The notes beneath the pieces were generated by a model. That model saw only the letters and a program-made list of their open reading frames with translations. It did not search any database and was not told the DNA's origin. A program made the translations under genes and the position numbers. From Sulfitobacter faviae (GTDB lineage: Bacteria > Pseudomonadota > Alphaproteobacteria > Rhodobacterales > Rhodobacteraceae), in contig NZ_PGFQ01000002.1 of the NCBI RefSeq assembly GCF_029870955.1, positions 124,001-188,000 of the forward strand: a stretch of DNA of 64,000 nucleotides, read 5' to 3'. Every line of letters begins with the position of its first letter. Within the stretch, counting starts at the first letter, position 1. This document shows positions 48,189 through 57,921 of this stretch, piece after piece.

Positions 48189-48214
48189 CCCCGGCCTGAC
48201 CCCTCAGGCCGGGG
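48189..48214. terminator. Bidirectional terminator-like hairpin
   Basis: An 11-bp stem CCCCGGCCTGA / TCAGGCCGGGG with a 4-base loop, between the convergent hydroxyacid dehydrogenase (stop 48181) and NIPSNAP gene (stop 48221). Confidence 0.65.
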
Positions 48215-48220
48215 CGCGGC

Positions 48221-48535
48221 TTAACCCTCAAGCGGTACGGGCAACAGGATCTTATTGGTCTGGCTCACCAAATACCCCGCCTCGGCGCTTTTCTTGAGAT
48301 AGGCCTGCCACTCAGGATCCGCCGCCATCTGCGCCCGACGGGCCGCACGGTCGGCAGCGTCCTCATAGGCCCAGATATGCACGAAGGAATTGACGTCCCC
48401 CGTCTCGACCTGCGCATAGATCACCGGCTCGCCCAAGATGCGGCGCTGCGCCGGGAAGCCGAATTCGGCATAGAGCGCGAGGTGTTTCTTGATCGTGCCG
48501 GGGCGGCAGCAATAGGTGCGGTGGTCGTAGATCAT
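48221..48535 (-). CDS. NIPSNAP-family protein
   Basis: 104 residues, a ferredoxin-like alpha/beta barrel. It starts MIYDHRTYCCRPG and contains LYAEFGFPAQRRILGEPVIYAQVETGDVNSFVHIWAYEDAADRAARRAQMAADPEW, the standard NIPSNAP layout. The role is unknown; small NIPSNAP genes are often linked to catabolic operons. It is 25 bases downstream of the GntR gene on the same strand. Confidence 0.8.
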   Translation of the reverse strand: MIYDHRTYCCRPGTIKKHLALYAEFGFPAQRRILGEPVIYAQVETGDVNSFVHIWAYEDAADRAARRAQMAADPEWQAYLKKSAEAGYLVSQTNKILLPVPLEG

Positions 48536-48560
48536 GGGGTGGTCTTTCTGCTTGCTTGGG

Positions 48561-49277
48561 TCATGCGATACCGGCGTGGTCGGTGATCCGGGCCCGCGCC
48601 TGCAAAAGGTGATAGGCCATCGACACGCCTGCGACTTCGCTGTCGCCCGCGCGGATCGCTTCGAGGATTTGCCGATGTTCGCTGATCACCACGTCGATCC
48701 GGGCTTGGGAGCCTTGACGGGTCAGTTTTTGCGCCACGTCGATCCCCTGTTCGATCGAACCGCGGGCGCAATCGAGCATCTGCACGAAGACCTCATTGCC
48801 CGAGGCCGCCGCGATGGCGCGGTGGAATTGGTAATCGGCGTCAAAGGAAGGATCGCGCGCCTGCATCGATGCCTCCAGCGTCTGTAAGGCTGCCTCGATC
48901 CGGGCGATATCCTTGGGGCTGGCGCGCTGTGCGGCCATGCGGGCGGTGGCCTTTTCGATCGTGATCCGCGCCTCCATGGCGCGCATCAGCCCGGCGACGG
49001 AACCCGCCGTGGCATATTCGATCAGCTTTTCCGAAGGCCGCCGCCGCACGAAGGTGCCCACGCCGCGCCGCGCTTCGACCAGACCGTCCTCTTGCAGCTT
49101 GCGCAGCGCCTCACGCACCACGGGGCGCGACACGCCAAAGGCGGTGGCGATCTGATTCTCCGACGGCAGCTTTTCCCCCTGCACCAGCTTGTTCGACACG
49201 ATCTGCTCAAGAACCTGCCCGTAGAGCTGGTCAGCCAAAGTCTGGCGCTTCTTGATCTTCAGTTTCGGTGCTGTCAC
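48561..49277 (-). CDS. GntR-family regulator (FadR/FCD type)
   Basis: 238 residues. HTH LADQLYGQVLEQIVSNKLVQGEKLPSENQIATAFGVSRPVVREALRKLQEDGLV occupies residues 14-67. The FCD domain contains DADYQFHRAIAAASGN and SEHRQILEAIRAGD (metal/carboxylate ligand site typical of 2-hydroxyacid sensors such as LldR). It is directly downstream of larB, so it may respond to the hydroxyacid handled by the nickel-pincer enzyme. Confidence 0.87.
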   Translation of the reverse strand: MTAPKLKIKKRQTLADQLYGQVLEQIVSNKLVQGEKLPSENQIATAFGVSRPVVREALRKLQEDGLVEARRGVGTFVRRRPSEKLIEYATAGSVAGLMRAMEARITIEKATARMAAQRASPKDIARIEAALQTLEASMQARDPSFDADYQFHRAIAAASGNEVFVQMLDCARGSIEQGIDVAQKLTRQGSQARIDVVISEHRQILEAIRAGDSEVAGVSMAYHLLQARARITDHAGIA

Positions 49278-49280
49278 CGG

Positions 49281-49981
49281 CTACCCTCCCGCCGCGGCGC
49301 GGCGCATCATATTGGCCAGCCGCAGCGCCGATGTTGCAGCCCCATAGCCGTTGTCGATGTTCACCACGGTCACCCCCGGCGCGCAGCTGGCAAGTATCGA
49401 ATCGAGCGCGACCCTCCCGCCGCGGGCGACACCATAGCCCACAGAGGTCGGCACACCAATGACCACCCCCGGCACCAGCCCGGCCACGACCGAGGGCAGC
49501 GCCGCGTCCATCCCGGCAAAGACGATCACCACATCCATCTCGCGCAGCAACTCTTCCCGCGCGAGCAGACGCCACAGCCCGGCGACGCCCACGTCCGAAA
49601 CCTCGGTCGCCGCCATCCCGCCATAGGCCAGCGTGCGCCGCGCCTCGGCCATGGGAGCGTAATCAGAGGTGCCCGCACTGACGAGGGCGATGCGCGGGGT
49701 GCTGGCCAAGGGCCCGATCTCTCCCAAAATGGCGGTGCGCGAGGCCATGCAGTAATCGACCCGTTGCGCCGCGTCGGCGGGCAGCGCGGCGAACTGCTCT
49801 GCCGTCAGCCGGGTCAGCAACAGCCGCCGTTCCTCTGCTGCCGCGTCTCCGATGATGGCGGCGATCTGCGCCACGGATTTATGCTCACAAAGCACGGCCT
49901 CTTCGATGCCGATACGCCCCCGCGGCCCCGGTCAAAGGTCACGTCTGGATGCCCGTCGGGGCCGGTCTTAGTGATGGACAA
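49281..49981 (-). CDS. larB: Nickel pincer cofactor biosynthesis protein LarB, frameshifted as read
   Basis: About 234 residues. LarB carboxylates and hydrolyses nicotinic acid adenine dinucleotide, the first step of nickel-pincer nucleotide synthesis. It has a PurE-like C-terminal domain (LVSAGTSDYAPMAEARRTLAYGG, VVIVFAGMDAALPSVVAGL, and VGIPT-like VIGVPTSVGYG). The visible long frame starts only at GTG 49895. Restoring one G in the run 49917-49921 extends it to a TTG start at 49981 (GPDGHPDVTFDRGRGGRIGI), preceded by AGAGGAAG. It overlaps the larE stop. Confidence 0.85.
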
Positions 49982-50752
49982 ATGCACTTCCTCTTAAATA
50001 GGCCCGCAGATCGACCGCGCGCCCGTCATCCGTGGCCTGCCGAACCTGCGTCAATATCGCTGCACGTTTCTGGGCGGAGAGGCCCTCATAGACAAGCGGA
50101 TCAAGCTCGACCACCCAACCCCCGCGCAGGCGTCGGCAGCGCAGGGTGATATTGCCCATGACCTCACGCAGCAGGGTCTCTACCCGGTCGATCACCGCCA
50201 GATCCGCCGGCTCCACCCGCAGACCGGTCTCGATCCGGCTGGCCAAACAGGGGGCGGCTGGCAGTTCCGCCAGATCCCCCAGCCCGAGCGCGCGGGCCAA
50301 GGCGCGCACATCCGACTTGGACATCTGCGCCTCGACGAAAGGGTGCAACACGCCGTGCTCCGCCGCGGCTTGTAGGCCGGGACGGTAGTCCGACAGGTCA
50401 TCGATATTGGTGCCCGCCGCCACCAGCGGCCCCATCCGCGCCAAGGTGCCATAGAGGTTCGATTTGCAGAAATAACAGCGATTGACCGGGTTCGCGCGAT
50501 AGGCGGGATCGGCGAACTCCCCCGCGTCGACCAGCTTCAGCGGCAGGTCCCAAGTGGCGGCGAAATCCTTCACCCGCGCGGTTGCCGCCGCCGGAACGGC
50601 GGGTGAGACCGCATGGCAAAGCGTCACGCCCGCCGCGCCGCGCACCTTGGCCGCGGCGGCCGAGAGCGTCAGGCTGTCGATCCCCCGCTGAGCGCGATGG
50701 TCAGTGAAGGGGGGCGCGCAAGGGCGGCGTGGAGGGCGGCAGGAACGGTCAC
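49968..50752 (-). CDS. larE: Nickel pincer cofactor biosynthesis protein LarE, frameshifted as read
   Basis: About 261 residues. LarE is a PP-loop ATP-dependent sulfur transferase making the dithiolated pincer. The PP-loop SGGIDS lies at about 22-27, NRCYFCKSNLY at 91-101, and PAAPCLASR has C169, equivalent to the sacrificial cysteine of L. plantarum LarE. The PP-loop is recovered only if one G is restored in the run 50682-50686. The start is then GTG 50752, overlapping the GntR stop (GTGA). As read, the PP-loop frame is broken. Confidence 0.85.
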
Positions 50753-51503
50753 TCCGCCAATCCGTCCTCAGTCTTGAGCTGTGCCAAAAGCCGCCCGCTT
50801 GACATCTGGAGGTGGTCGCGCATCCGCTGGCGGGCGCGTTCCGCGTCACCCTCGGCGATAGAGGCGGCGATGTCGTAATGCTCTTGAATCGCGTCACGGC
50901 TTTCTCCACCGCGTTTCAGCGCTTGCAGCCGCCCGGCCAGCATCGTCTCGCGCAGGCTGGCGACAAGGTAGTTGAACAGGCTGAGGTAATAGCTGTTGCC
51001 CGTCGCCTCGCAAACCGCGCGGTGAAAATCGAGGTCGGCAGTGACCCCTGCCGCCACTGCCGGGCCGCCGATCTTGTTGCTTTGGTCATAGGCGGCGGCG
51101 GCACGCTCAATCTCTGCGCGGGCCTCGGGGGTGGCGCGGGCGGCGGCGATGGCAGCGGCTTCGATCTCAAGCCCCATGCGCAGCTCTAGGATCTGTTCAA
51201 GCTTGCGCTGGCTTTCCATATCACGTTCGGGAATCGCAAAGCCCTGACGGGGCCGGTCGCTGGCGACAAAGGCCCCCGGCCCTGACGGCTCGACAACATG
51301 CCTTCGGCCTTAAGGCGCGACACCGCCTCGCGGATCACCGTGCGGCTCACGTCGAAATCGCTGGCCAATGTGGTTTCGGAGGGCAGCACATCGCCCACGT
51401 TCCACACGCCGTTCACCACGTTGTGGCGCAGCACCTCCGTCACCTGATCGCTCAGCGTGGCACCATCGACGAGGGGCGCGGTCGCCTGAAGATTTGCAGC
51501 CAT
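50749..51503 (-). CDS. GntR-family regulator (FCD type), frameshifted as read
   Basis: About 251 residues. The HTH half (LSDQVTEVLRHNVVNGVWNVGDVLPSETTLASDFDVSRTVIREAVSRLKAEGML) is read from ATG 51503. The FCD half (ILELRMGLEIEAAAIA, DLDFHRAVCEATGNSYYL) is in another frame to 50749. One restored G in the run 51273-51277 joins them through RGAFVASDRP. It is upstream of and coupled to larE-larB and divergent from the TAXI-TRAP genes, so it probably controls both. Confidence 0.85.
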
Positions 51504-51539
51504 AATAACAACTTCCTTTCGCCGATTGGACCACCTGTA

Positions 51540-51552
51540 TGACAAGCTGTCA
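51540..51552. promoter_or_regulatory. Inverted repeat TGACA-AGC-TGTCA upstream of GntR gene
   Basis: Perfect 5-bp arms, 37 bases upstream of the GntR start (51503), in the divergent region shared with the TAXI-TRAP operon. It is a candidate autoregulatory operator. Confidence 0.4.
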
Positions 51553-51629
51553 ATAATCAGAAGGTAGGGTCATTCCCAGCATTACAACCAGAATACAACA
51601 TTACAAGTAAGATGAAATCCCCGTAAATT

Positions 51630-51646
51630 TGTATTTTTAATTGACA
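51630..51646 (+). promoter_or_regulatory. AT-rich half-site and TTGACA box before the TAXI-TRAP operon
   Basis: TGTATTTTTAA (51630-51640) is identical to one arm of the palindrome at 2344-2368. It runs straight into TTGACA (51641-51646), a sigma70-like -35 hexamer for the TRAP operon; no clear -10 was found. Confidence 0.4.
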
Positions 51647-51755
51647 GGCTAGAGATTCCCCCGCAGTCTGCGGATCACGGCAAGAGGATGTCAGGGGGAG
51701 CCCGGAACCCATCCAGTAGCTGCCGACACACAGTCAAAACTCGGGAGGAGTTTCT

Positions 51756-52715
51756 ATGTCACCGTTCTTCAAATCGATCCGCCGCACCACAGCGGCCACC
51801 ATCCTTTTCGCCGTCGCAGGCGCCGCCGCCCATGCGCAGAGCTTTGTCATGGCGACCGGCCAGCAGGGCGGCTCGTGGTATCCCGTGGGCGGCGCGATCA
51901 AGGCGATCGTGGAGCGTGAGAACCCAGATATGGACATCACCGTCACGCCGGGTGCGGGCGTGTCGAATGTGGTCGGCGTGGACGCGGGCCGCTTTGGCAT
52001 CGCCTTCGCCAACTCGATCTCGACCGTGGACAGCCTGTCGGGCAAAGAGCCGTTCCGCAAGGCCACGACCAATGTCTGCAACCTTGGCATTCTTTATCCG
52101 CAGTATTTCCAGATCGTCGCGCTTGAGGATTCGGGCATCAAGACCATCGCCGACATGAAGGGCAAACGCCTGACCACGCAGCAGCTTGGCAACACGGGCG
52201 AATTCCTGACACGCGAGCTTTTGTCGACCGCCGACATGACCTTTGATGACCTCGACAGCGTCGCCAACACCTCCTATTCCGACTCCGCCTCGCAGATGAA
52301 AGACGGTCAGGCCGATTTCTTCACGCTCGGGTCGTCGCTGCCGACAGGTTCGGTCATGGATCTGGCCTCCTCCCGCAAGATCCGCCTGATCGACGTGGAT
52401 GAAGAGACCTTCCAGTACTTCAAAGACAAGAACGCCGCCTTCCAGCGCCGCGAAGTCAAGGCAGGCGCTTACCCCGGTTTCGATGAGACCGTGCATGCGA
52501 TCAGCTACGACACCCATATGGTCGCGCCCTGCGACTATGACGGTGAGATCGTCAAATCCGTGCTCGCCGCGATTGCCGACAACAACGACAGCTTCGCCGC
52601 GATCAGCAAATCCATGGCGAACCTGACGGTCGAGGAAATGGCCACCGACATCGGCGTGCCCTTCCACCCCGCCGCGAAAGAGTTCTACGCAGAGCGTGGC
52701 GTCTCGGGGATGTAA
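51756..52715 (+). CDS. TAXI-family TRAP transporter solute-binding protein
   Basis: 319 residues. The signal peptide ends near residue 27 (AAAHAQ). The TAXI signature is seen in MATGQQGGSWYPVGGAIKAIVERENPDMDITVTPGAG, then FGIAFANS and LTTQQLGNTGEF. TAXI proteins serve TRAP transporters with fused 4TM/12TM permeases, as encoded next. The start at 51756 follows GGGAGGAG. The ligand is probably an organic acid given neighbouring hydroxyacid enzymes (inference). Confidence 0.9.
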   Translation: MSPFFKSIRRTTAATILFAVAGAAAHAQSFVMATGQQGGSWYPVGGAIKAIVERENPDMDITVTPGAGVSNVVGVDAGRFGIAFANSISTVDSLSGKEPFRKATTNVCNLGILYPQYFQIVALEDSGIKTIADMKGKRLTTQQLGNTGEFLTRELLSTADMTFDDLDSVANTSYSDSASQMKDGQADFFTLGSSLPTGSVMDLASSRKIRLIDVDEETFQYFKDKNAAFQRREVKAGAYPGFDETVHAISYDTHMVAPCDYDGEIVKSVLAAIADNNDSFAAISKSMANLTVEEMATDIGVPFHPAAKEFYAERGVSGM

Positions 52716-52734
52716 TTTCCCCCTGACGAGAAAC

Positions 52735-52767
52735 GGGTCGGCCGGGGCCAAGCGCTCCGCCCGACCC
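52735..52767 (+). terminator. Intercistronic hairpin after TAXI binding protein
   Basis: GGGTCGG / CCGACCC 7-bp stem with a 19-base loop, 20 bases after the stop. It is similar in position to the hairpins after the other three binding-protein genes. Confidence 0.35.
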
Positions 52768-52849
52768 ACATCCCCATAGGCCCTACCGCCCGTGCATCGC
52801 ATGCGCCGCCGCACAAGGGCCGCTTTCCACTCTAGACGCGAGAACCCCC

Positions 52850-54723
52850 ATGCAACTGTCGATCTTTCTGGACAAGATGCCCCTGATTACCCGCATAGCA
52901 AGGCTGATCCTGATCGGCATGGCTGCTTGGCATCTCTATGTCGCCTTCGTCGGCCCGCCCAACCCCTATATCATGCGCGGCGTGCACGTCGCTCTGGCGC
53001 TTTTGCTGATCTTCCTGACCGTCAACCGCAAGGGGCTGCGCAACGATGTGCCGCGCTGGTATGACGTGGTGCTCGGGCTGGTTGCCTTGGGCGCGGCGCT
53101 CTATCCGTCCTTCAACCTCAACTACATCACGCAGCGCTTTCTCTACGTCGATCCGCTGATGCCGATGGACATTGTGGTGGGGATCACGCTGGTTGTCCTG
53201 TTGCTTGAGGCCACGCGCCGGATGCTGGGGCCGATGCTGCCGATCACGGCGCTGCTGTTTCTCGGCTACGGCCTCGCCTTCACCTCGACCCTGCCCTCGG
53301 TGATCCTTGAGCAGTTGTTCATGACGCCCGAAGGCATCTTCGGCATCCCGATCGCGGTTTCCGCGACCTATATGGTGCTTTTCATCCTATTCGGCTCTTT
53401 GGTCGAGCGGATGGGCGTGGGCCAACTCTTCATGGATTTCGCGGTGGCGCTTACCGGGCGTCAGGTCGGCGGTCCGGCCAAGGTGGCCTGTGTGACCTCG
53501 GGCCTCTTCGGGTCGGTGTCCGGCTCTGCCGTGGCCAATGTGATGACGACCGGGACCTTCTCCATCCCGCTGATGAAACGCATGGGGTTCAAACCCGCCT
53601 TCTCCGGCGCAGTCGAGGCCGTGGCCTCGACCGGGGGCAGATCATGCCGCCCGTCATGGGGGCTGCGGCCTTTGTCATGGCCGAATACCTCGGCGTGGGA
53701 TACCTCACGGTCGCGAAATACGCGCTGGCGCCCGCGATCCTGTTCTATGTGGCCCTTTTTGCCGCGGTCCATTTCGAGGCCAAGCGCAAGGGCATCGGTT
53801 CGGTCCCGAAAGAGGATCAAGTGCCGCTGAAAACCGTTCTTGTCGAGCGGGGCCACCTGTTCTTGCCACTGGCGATCATCGTGGGCGTGCTGATGCTGGG
53901 CTATTCGGCCCCCTATGCGGCGCTTTGCGGTATCGTCTCGGTCGTGCCCGTGGCGGCGCTGCGCAAGACGACACGGCATTACGTCACCGTCGACAACATC
54001 CTCGAAGCGCTCGAAGGCGGCGCGCGTAACGTGCTGGCGATTGCCGCGGCCTGTGCCTGTGCGGGCATCGTCGTCGGCGTGATCGACATCACCGGCCTTG
54101 GCCTGACCTTCTCGAACTTCGTGATCGAAGCGGCCCAAGACACGCTGGTCATCGCGCTCTTCCTGTCGATGATCGCGGGCATCATCCTTGGCATGGGGAT
54201 GCCGACCACACCGGCCTATATCGTGCAGGTCGCCCTGCTGGTGCCGGCATTGGTGAAACTGGGCGTCCAAGTCGAAGCGGCGCATCTCTTCGTGTTCTAC
54301 TTCGCGATCCTGTCGGCCATCACGCCCCCCGTCGCCATGGCGGTCTATGCCGCCAACACCCTGTCCCACGCCAAGATCGTCGAGGCGAGCTGGGCTGCGG
54401 TGAAACTCGGGGCCACCGGCTTTATCGTGCCCTTCATGTTCGTCTATGAACCGGCGATCTTGATGCAGGGTTCGGCCACCCAGATCACCTTGGTCCTGTT
54501 GCAGGCCACCATTGGCGTCATCCTGCTGGCCGCGGCCCTGCAACGCTACTACTTTGGCCAACTGTCGAATGTGCTGTCGGTGGTGCTTTTCGCGGCGTCG
54601 CTCTTGCTGATCTATCCCGATCTGCGGCTCACTGCCTCGGGGCTGGTCATCGCGGGCGTTATCCTGGCCTTCCAAAAGGCCAGGAACCCCAACCCGAAAA
54701 GCCAAGCGGCCACACATACTTAA
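52850..54723 (+). CDS. TRAP transporter fused permease (4TM/12TM), frameshifted as read
   Basis: About 624 residues. It holds a DctQ-like N-terminal part (LIGMAAWHLYVAFVGPPNPYI) and a DctM-like remainder with many hydrophobic spans (MVLFILFGSLVERMGVG, GGPAKVACVTSGLFGSVSGSAVANVMTTG, MIAGIILGMGMPTTPAYIVQVALL, and AILSAITPPVAMAVYAAN). The frame is lost in the G run 53633-53637. One restored G gives ASTGGQIMPPVMGAAAFVMAEYLG and continues to 54723. It imports solute with the TAXI protein using an ion gradient. Confidence 0.87.
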
Positions 54724-54750
54724 ATCTCAGAACGAAACGGAGCCTTCTCC

Positions 54751-56457
54751 ATGCTGCAAAAAACATCCCTCAAGGCGCGGACCGGCGGACAGGTCCTTGT
54801 GGATCAGCTTTTGATCCACGGCGCCGACACCGCCTATTGCGTGCCCGGCGAAAGCTACCTTGAGGTGCTGGACGCGCTGCATGACGTGCAGGACCGTTTC
54901 AACCTGATCAACGCCCGGCACGAAGCCGGAGCCGCGAATATGGCCGAGACCTATGGCAAGCTCACCGGCAAGCCTGGCATCTGCATGGTCACCCGCGGCC
55001 CCGGGGCCTGCCACGCGGCCATCGGCGTGCATATCGCGCAGCAAGACAGCACGCCGATGATCCTGCTCGTGGGCCAGATCGCCCGCGACACCACCGACCG
55101 CGAAGCCTTTCAGGAAGTCGACTACCGCGCCATGTTCGGCCCCATCGCCAAATGGGCCGCCCAGATCGACGACCCGGCGCGGGTGCCGGAATATATGGCC
55201 CGCGCCTTCCGCGTGGCGACCTCGGGCCGCCCCGGCCCGGTGGTGATCTCCCTGCCCGAAGACATGCTGACCGAGGTGGTTTCCGTCGCCGATGCGCGGC
55301 CCTATACGGCCACCCATGCCGGCCTGTCGCCCGATAGCCTCGATATGCTCAAGACCGAGATCGCGCAAGCCGAACGGCCCCTGCTGCTGCTCGGCGGCTC
55401 CGGCTGGTCGGATGGAAGTGCGGCGGCCATCACCCGCTTTGCCGAGGCCAACAAGATCCCCGTCACCACCTCTTTCCGGCGACAGGACATCGTGAACAAC
55501 CTCTCGCCGGTCTATGCAGGCGATTTCGGCACCTCCACCGCGCCCAGTCTTTACGCGCATCAACGCGAGGCGGATTTGCTCATCGTGATCGGCGCGCGTT
55601 TGGGCGAGATGACGACCAAGACCTACACCACCATGCAATCACCCAACCCCGAGACCCGTCTGGTGCATCTCTATCCGGAGGCGGATGAGATCGGCCGCGT
55701 CTATTCACCGGATTTGGGCATCGCCGCGGCGCCCGTCGCTGTGGCCGCGGCCTTGGACGGCGTCGATCTTGGCCGGGCAGAGGCATGGGGCGATTGGTGC
55801 GACAAGCTGCATGCCGATTACCTCACCGATACCGAAGCGCCCAATGGCGGGGACTGGGACCTCGACATGGGGGTGGCCCTTGCGCAACTGCGCGATGAGC
55901 TGCCCGACGACGTGGTGGTCACGCTCGACGCGGGCAACCACACCGGCTGGGCGCAGCGGTTCCTGCGCTTTGGCCGTCCGGGCCGGATCGTCGGCTCCAC
56001 CTGTGGCGCGATGGGCTATTCCGTGCCCGCCGCCGTCGCAGCCTCGATCGCAGACCCTGAACGGCTGACGCTCTCCTTCGTCGGCGATGGCGGCTTTATG
56101 ATGAGCGGCAACGAACTCGCCACCGCCGCGCAATATGGCGGGCGGCCCATCGTGCTGCTGTTCAACAACGGCATCTACGGCACCATCCGCATGCACCAAG
56201 AACGCGACCACCCGGAGCGTATCTCGGGCACCACCTTGCAGAACCAAGACTTCGTAAAGATGGCCGAAGGTCTGGGCGCCCATGCCGAGCGGGTGACCAA
56301 AACCGAGGATTTCGCCGCCGCCTTCACCCGCGCCCGCGAGAGTGGCCGTCCCGCCCTGATCGAACTGGTGACCGACCCTGAGCAGATCTCGACCCGCACC
56401 ACGATCAGCAAGCTGCGCGCGGCGGCCCAGAAAAAAGTCGACGCTGACCAGCGCTGA
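54751..56457 (+). CDS. Thiamine pyrophosphate-dependent enzyme (acetolactate synthase-like)
   Basis: 568 residues of the large-subunit acetolactate synthase/2-hydroxyacid lyase family. The N-terminal PYR domain has the catalytic E58 (INARHEAGAANMAE) and RGPGACHAAIGVHIAQQD. The central nucleotide-like domain is followed by the PP domain with the GDG-N motif (SFVGDGGFMMSGNELATAAQYGGRP then LFNNG). No FAD-specific call can be made. Between a TRAP transporter and an FAD-linked hydroxyacid dehydrogenase, a 2-keto acid decarboxylase/ligase role is likely; it is probably not the biosynthetic IlvB. Confidence 0.8.
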   Translation: MLQKTSLKARTGGQVLVDQLLIHGADTAYCVPGESYLEVLDALHDVQDRFNLINARHEAGAANMAETYGKLTGKPGICMVTRGPGACHAAIGVHIAQQDSTPMILLVGQIARDTTDREAFQEVDYRAMFGPIAKWAAQIDDPARVPEYMARAFRVATSGRPGPVVISLPEDMLTEVVSVADARPYTATHAGLSPDSLDMLKTEIAQAERPLLLLGGSGWSDGSAAAITRFAEANKIPVTTSFRRQDIVNNLSPVYAGDFGTSTAPSLYAHQREADLLIVIGARLGEMTTKTYTTMQSPNPETRLVHLYPEADEIGRVYSPDLGIAAAPVAVAAALDGVDLGRAEAWGDWCDKLHADYLTDTEAPNGGDWDLDMGVALAQLRDELPDDVVVTLDAGNHTGWAQRFLRFGRPGRIVGSTCGAMGYSVPAAVAASIADPERLTLSFVGDGGFMMSGNELATAAQYGGRPIVLLFNNGIYGTIRMHQERDHPERISGTTLQNQDFVKMAEGLGAHAERVTKTEDFAAAFTRARESGRPALIELVTDPEQISTRTTISKLRAAAQKKVDADQR

Positions 56458-56460
56458 AGG

Positions 56461-57917
56461 ATGACCCAGATGACGACCCTGACCGCGCCGCCCCGCGCAG
56501 ATGATACGGACGCGCAAGACCACGCCGCCTTGCTCGATGCGCTGCGCGATGCCATCGGCCCTGCCCATGTGGTGACCGACGCCAAGGATTTCGACGCGCG
56601 GCTGATCGAAGACCGCGGGCTGCGGCGCGGCACGGCGCTGGCGCTGATCCGCCCCGGCTCAACCGAAGAGGTCGCCGCCTGCATGCGTCTGTGCCATGCC
56701 GCCGAGGTGCCGGTCACGCCGCAGGGCGGCAACACCGGCCTTGCGGGGGCGGCGTGCCCGATGGCGGCATTATCCTCACAACAGACCGGCTGAACCGTAT
56801 CCGCGCGGTCGATCCGACCAATGCCACGATGACGGTCGAGGCGGGCTGCATCCTTGCCAATATCCAAGCGGCGGCGGATGAGGTCGACGCGCTCTTTCCG
56901 CTCTCGCTCGCTTCCGAAGGGTCATGCCAGATCGGCGGCAACCTTTCGACCAACGCAGGCGGCACGGCGGTGCTGCGCTATGGCAATACCCGTGACCTCG
57001 TGCTGGGGATAGAAGCGGTGCTGCCCGATGGCCGGGTGCTGAATGACCTGAACGGCCTGCGAAAAAACAACACCGGCTTTGACCTCAAACACCTCTTTAT
57101 CGGCGCCGAAGGCACGCTTGGCATCATCACGGCGGCGGTGATCAAACTCTTTCCCAAACCCACCGCCCGCGCCACCGCGCTAGTGGCCTGCACCGGCCCC
57201 GATCCGGCGCTCGCGCTCTATGCGCGGATGCGCGGCCAGACCGCCGACACGCTTTCGACATTCGAGTATATCGACCGGCTGGGCCTGCAAATGGTGATCG
57301 ACCACGCGCCCGGCTGTAGCGATCCGATGGCCGAGGTGCATCCCGCCTATTGCCTGATCGAACTCACCGGCAATGGCGCGCAGACAGACCTCGACACCCG
57401 GCTGGAAACCGCGCTGGAAGCCGCTTTCGAGGCGGAGGAAATCATCGACGCCGTGATCGGCGCCTCGGAGGCGCAGAAAGACGCGCTTTGGGCGCTGCGA
57501 GAGAACCTGTCAGAGGCGCAGAAACCCGAAGGCGCGTCGATCAAACATGACGTTTCGGTCCCGGTGTCCCGCGTGGCGGATTTCATCCGCGAGGCGACCC
57601 AAGCCTGTATGGATCACATGCCCGGGCTGCGCCCCTGCCCCTTTGGCCATTTCGGCGACGGCAACCTGCATTTCAATCTGTCACGTCCGGTGGATATGGC
57701 GGATGCGGCGTTCCTTGCCGAATACGGGGCGTTCAACCGAATCGTGCATGATATCGTGCACGAAATGGGCGGCTCGTTCTCGGCGGAACATGGCATCGGC
57801 ACCTTCAAACGCGCCGAGCTGCGCCGGTATAAAGACCCGGTCGCGCTGGAGTTGATGGAGCAGATCAAGGCCACCCTCGACCCGGGCCATTTGATGAACC
57901 CGGGCAAGGTGCTTTGA
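56461..57917 (+). CDS. FAD-binding D-2-hydroxyacid dehydrogenase (GlcD/D2HGDH/DLD type), frameshifted as read
   Basis: About 485 residues. The PCMH FAD domain has PVTPQGGNTGLAGGGVP, SLASEGSCQIGGNLSTNAGGTAVLRYGN, and GAEGTLGIITAAVIKLFP. The C-terminal oxidase domain includes PFGHFGDGNLHFN and GSFSAEHGIGTFKR, with the conserved His/Glu residues. It oxidises a D-2-hydroxy acid (lactate, 2-hydroxyglutarate or similar) to the keto acid. The frame is lost in the G run 56745-56749; one restored G gives LAGGGVPDGGIILTTDRL. It starts 3 bases after the TPP enzyme stop. Confidence 0.85.
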
Positions 57918-57921
57918 CCGC

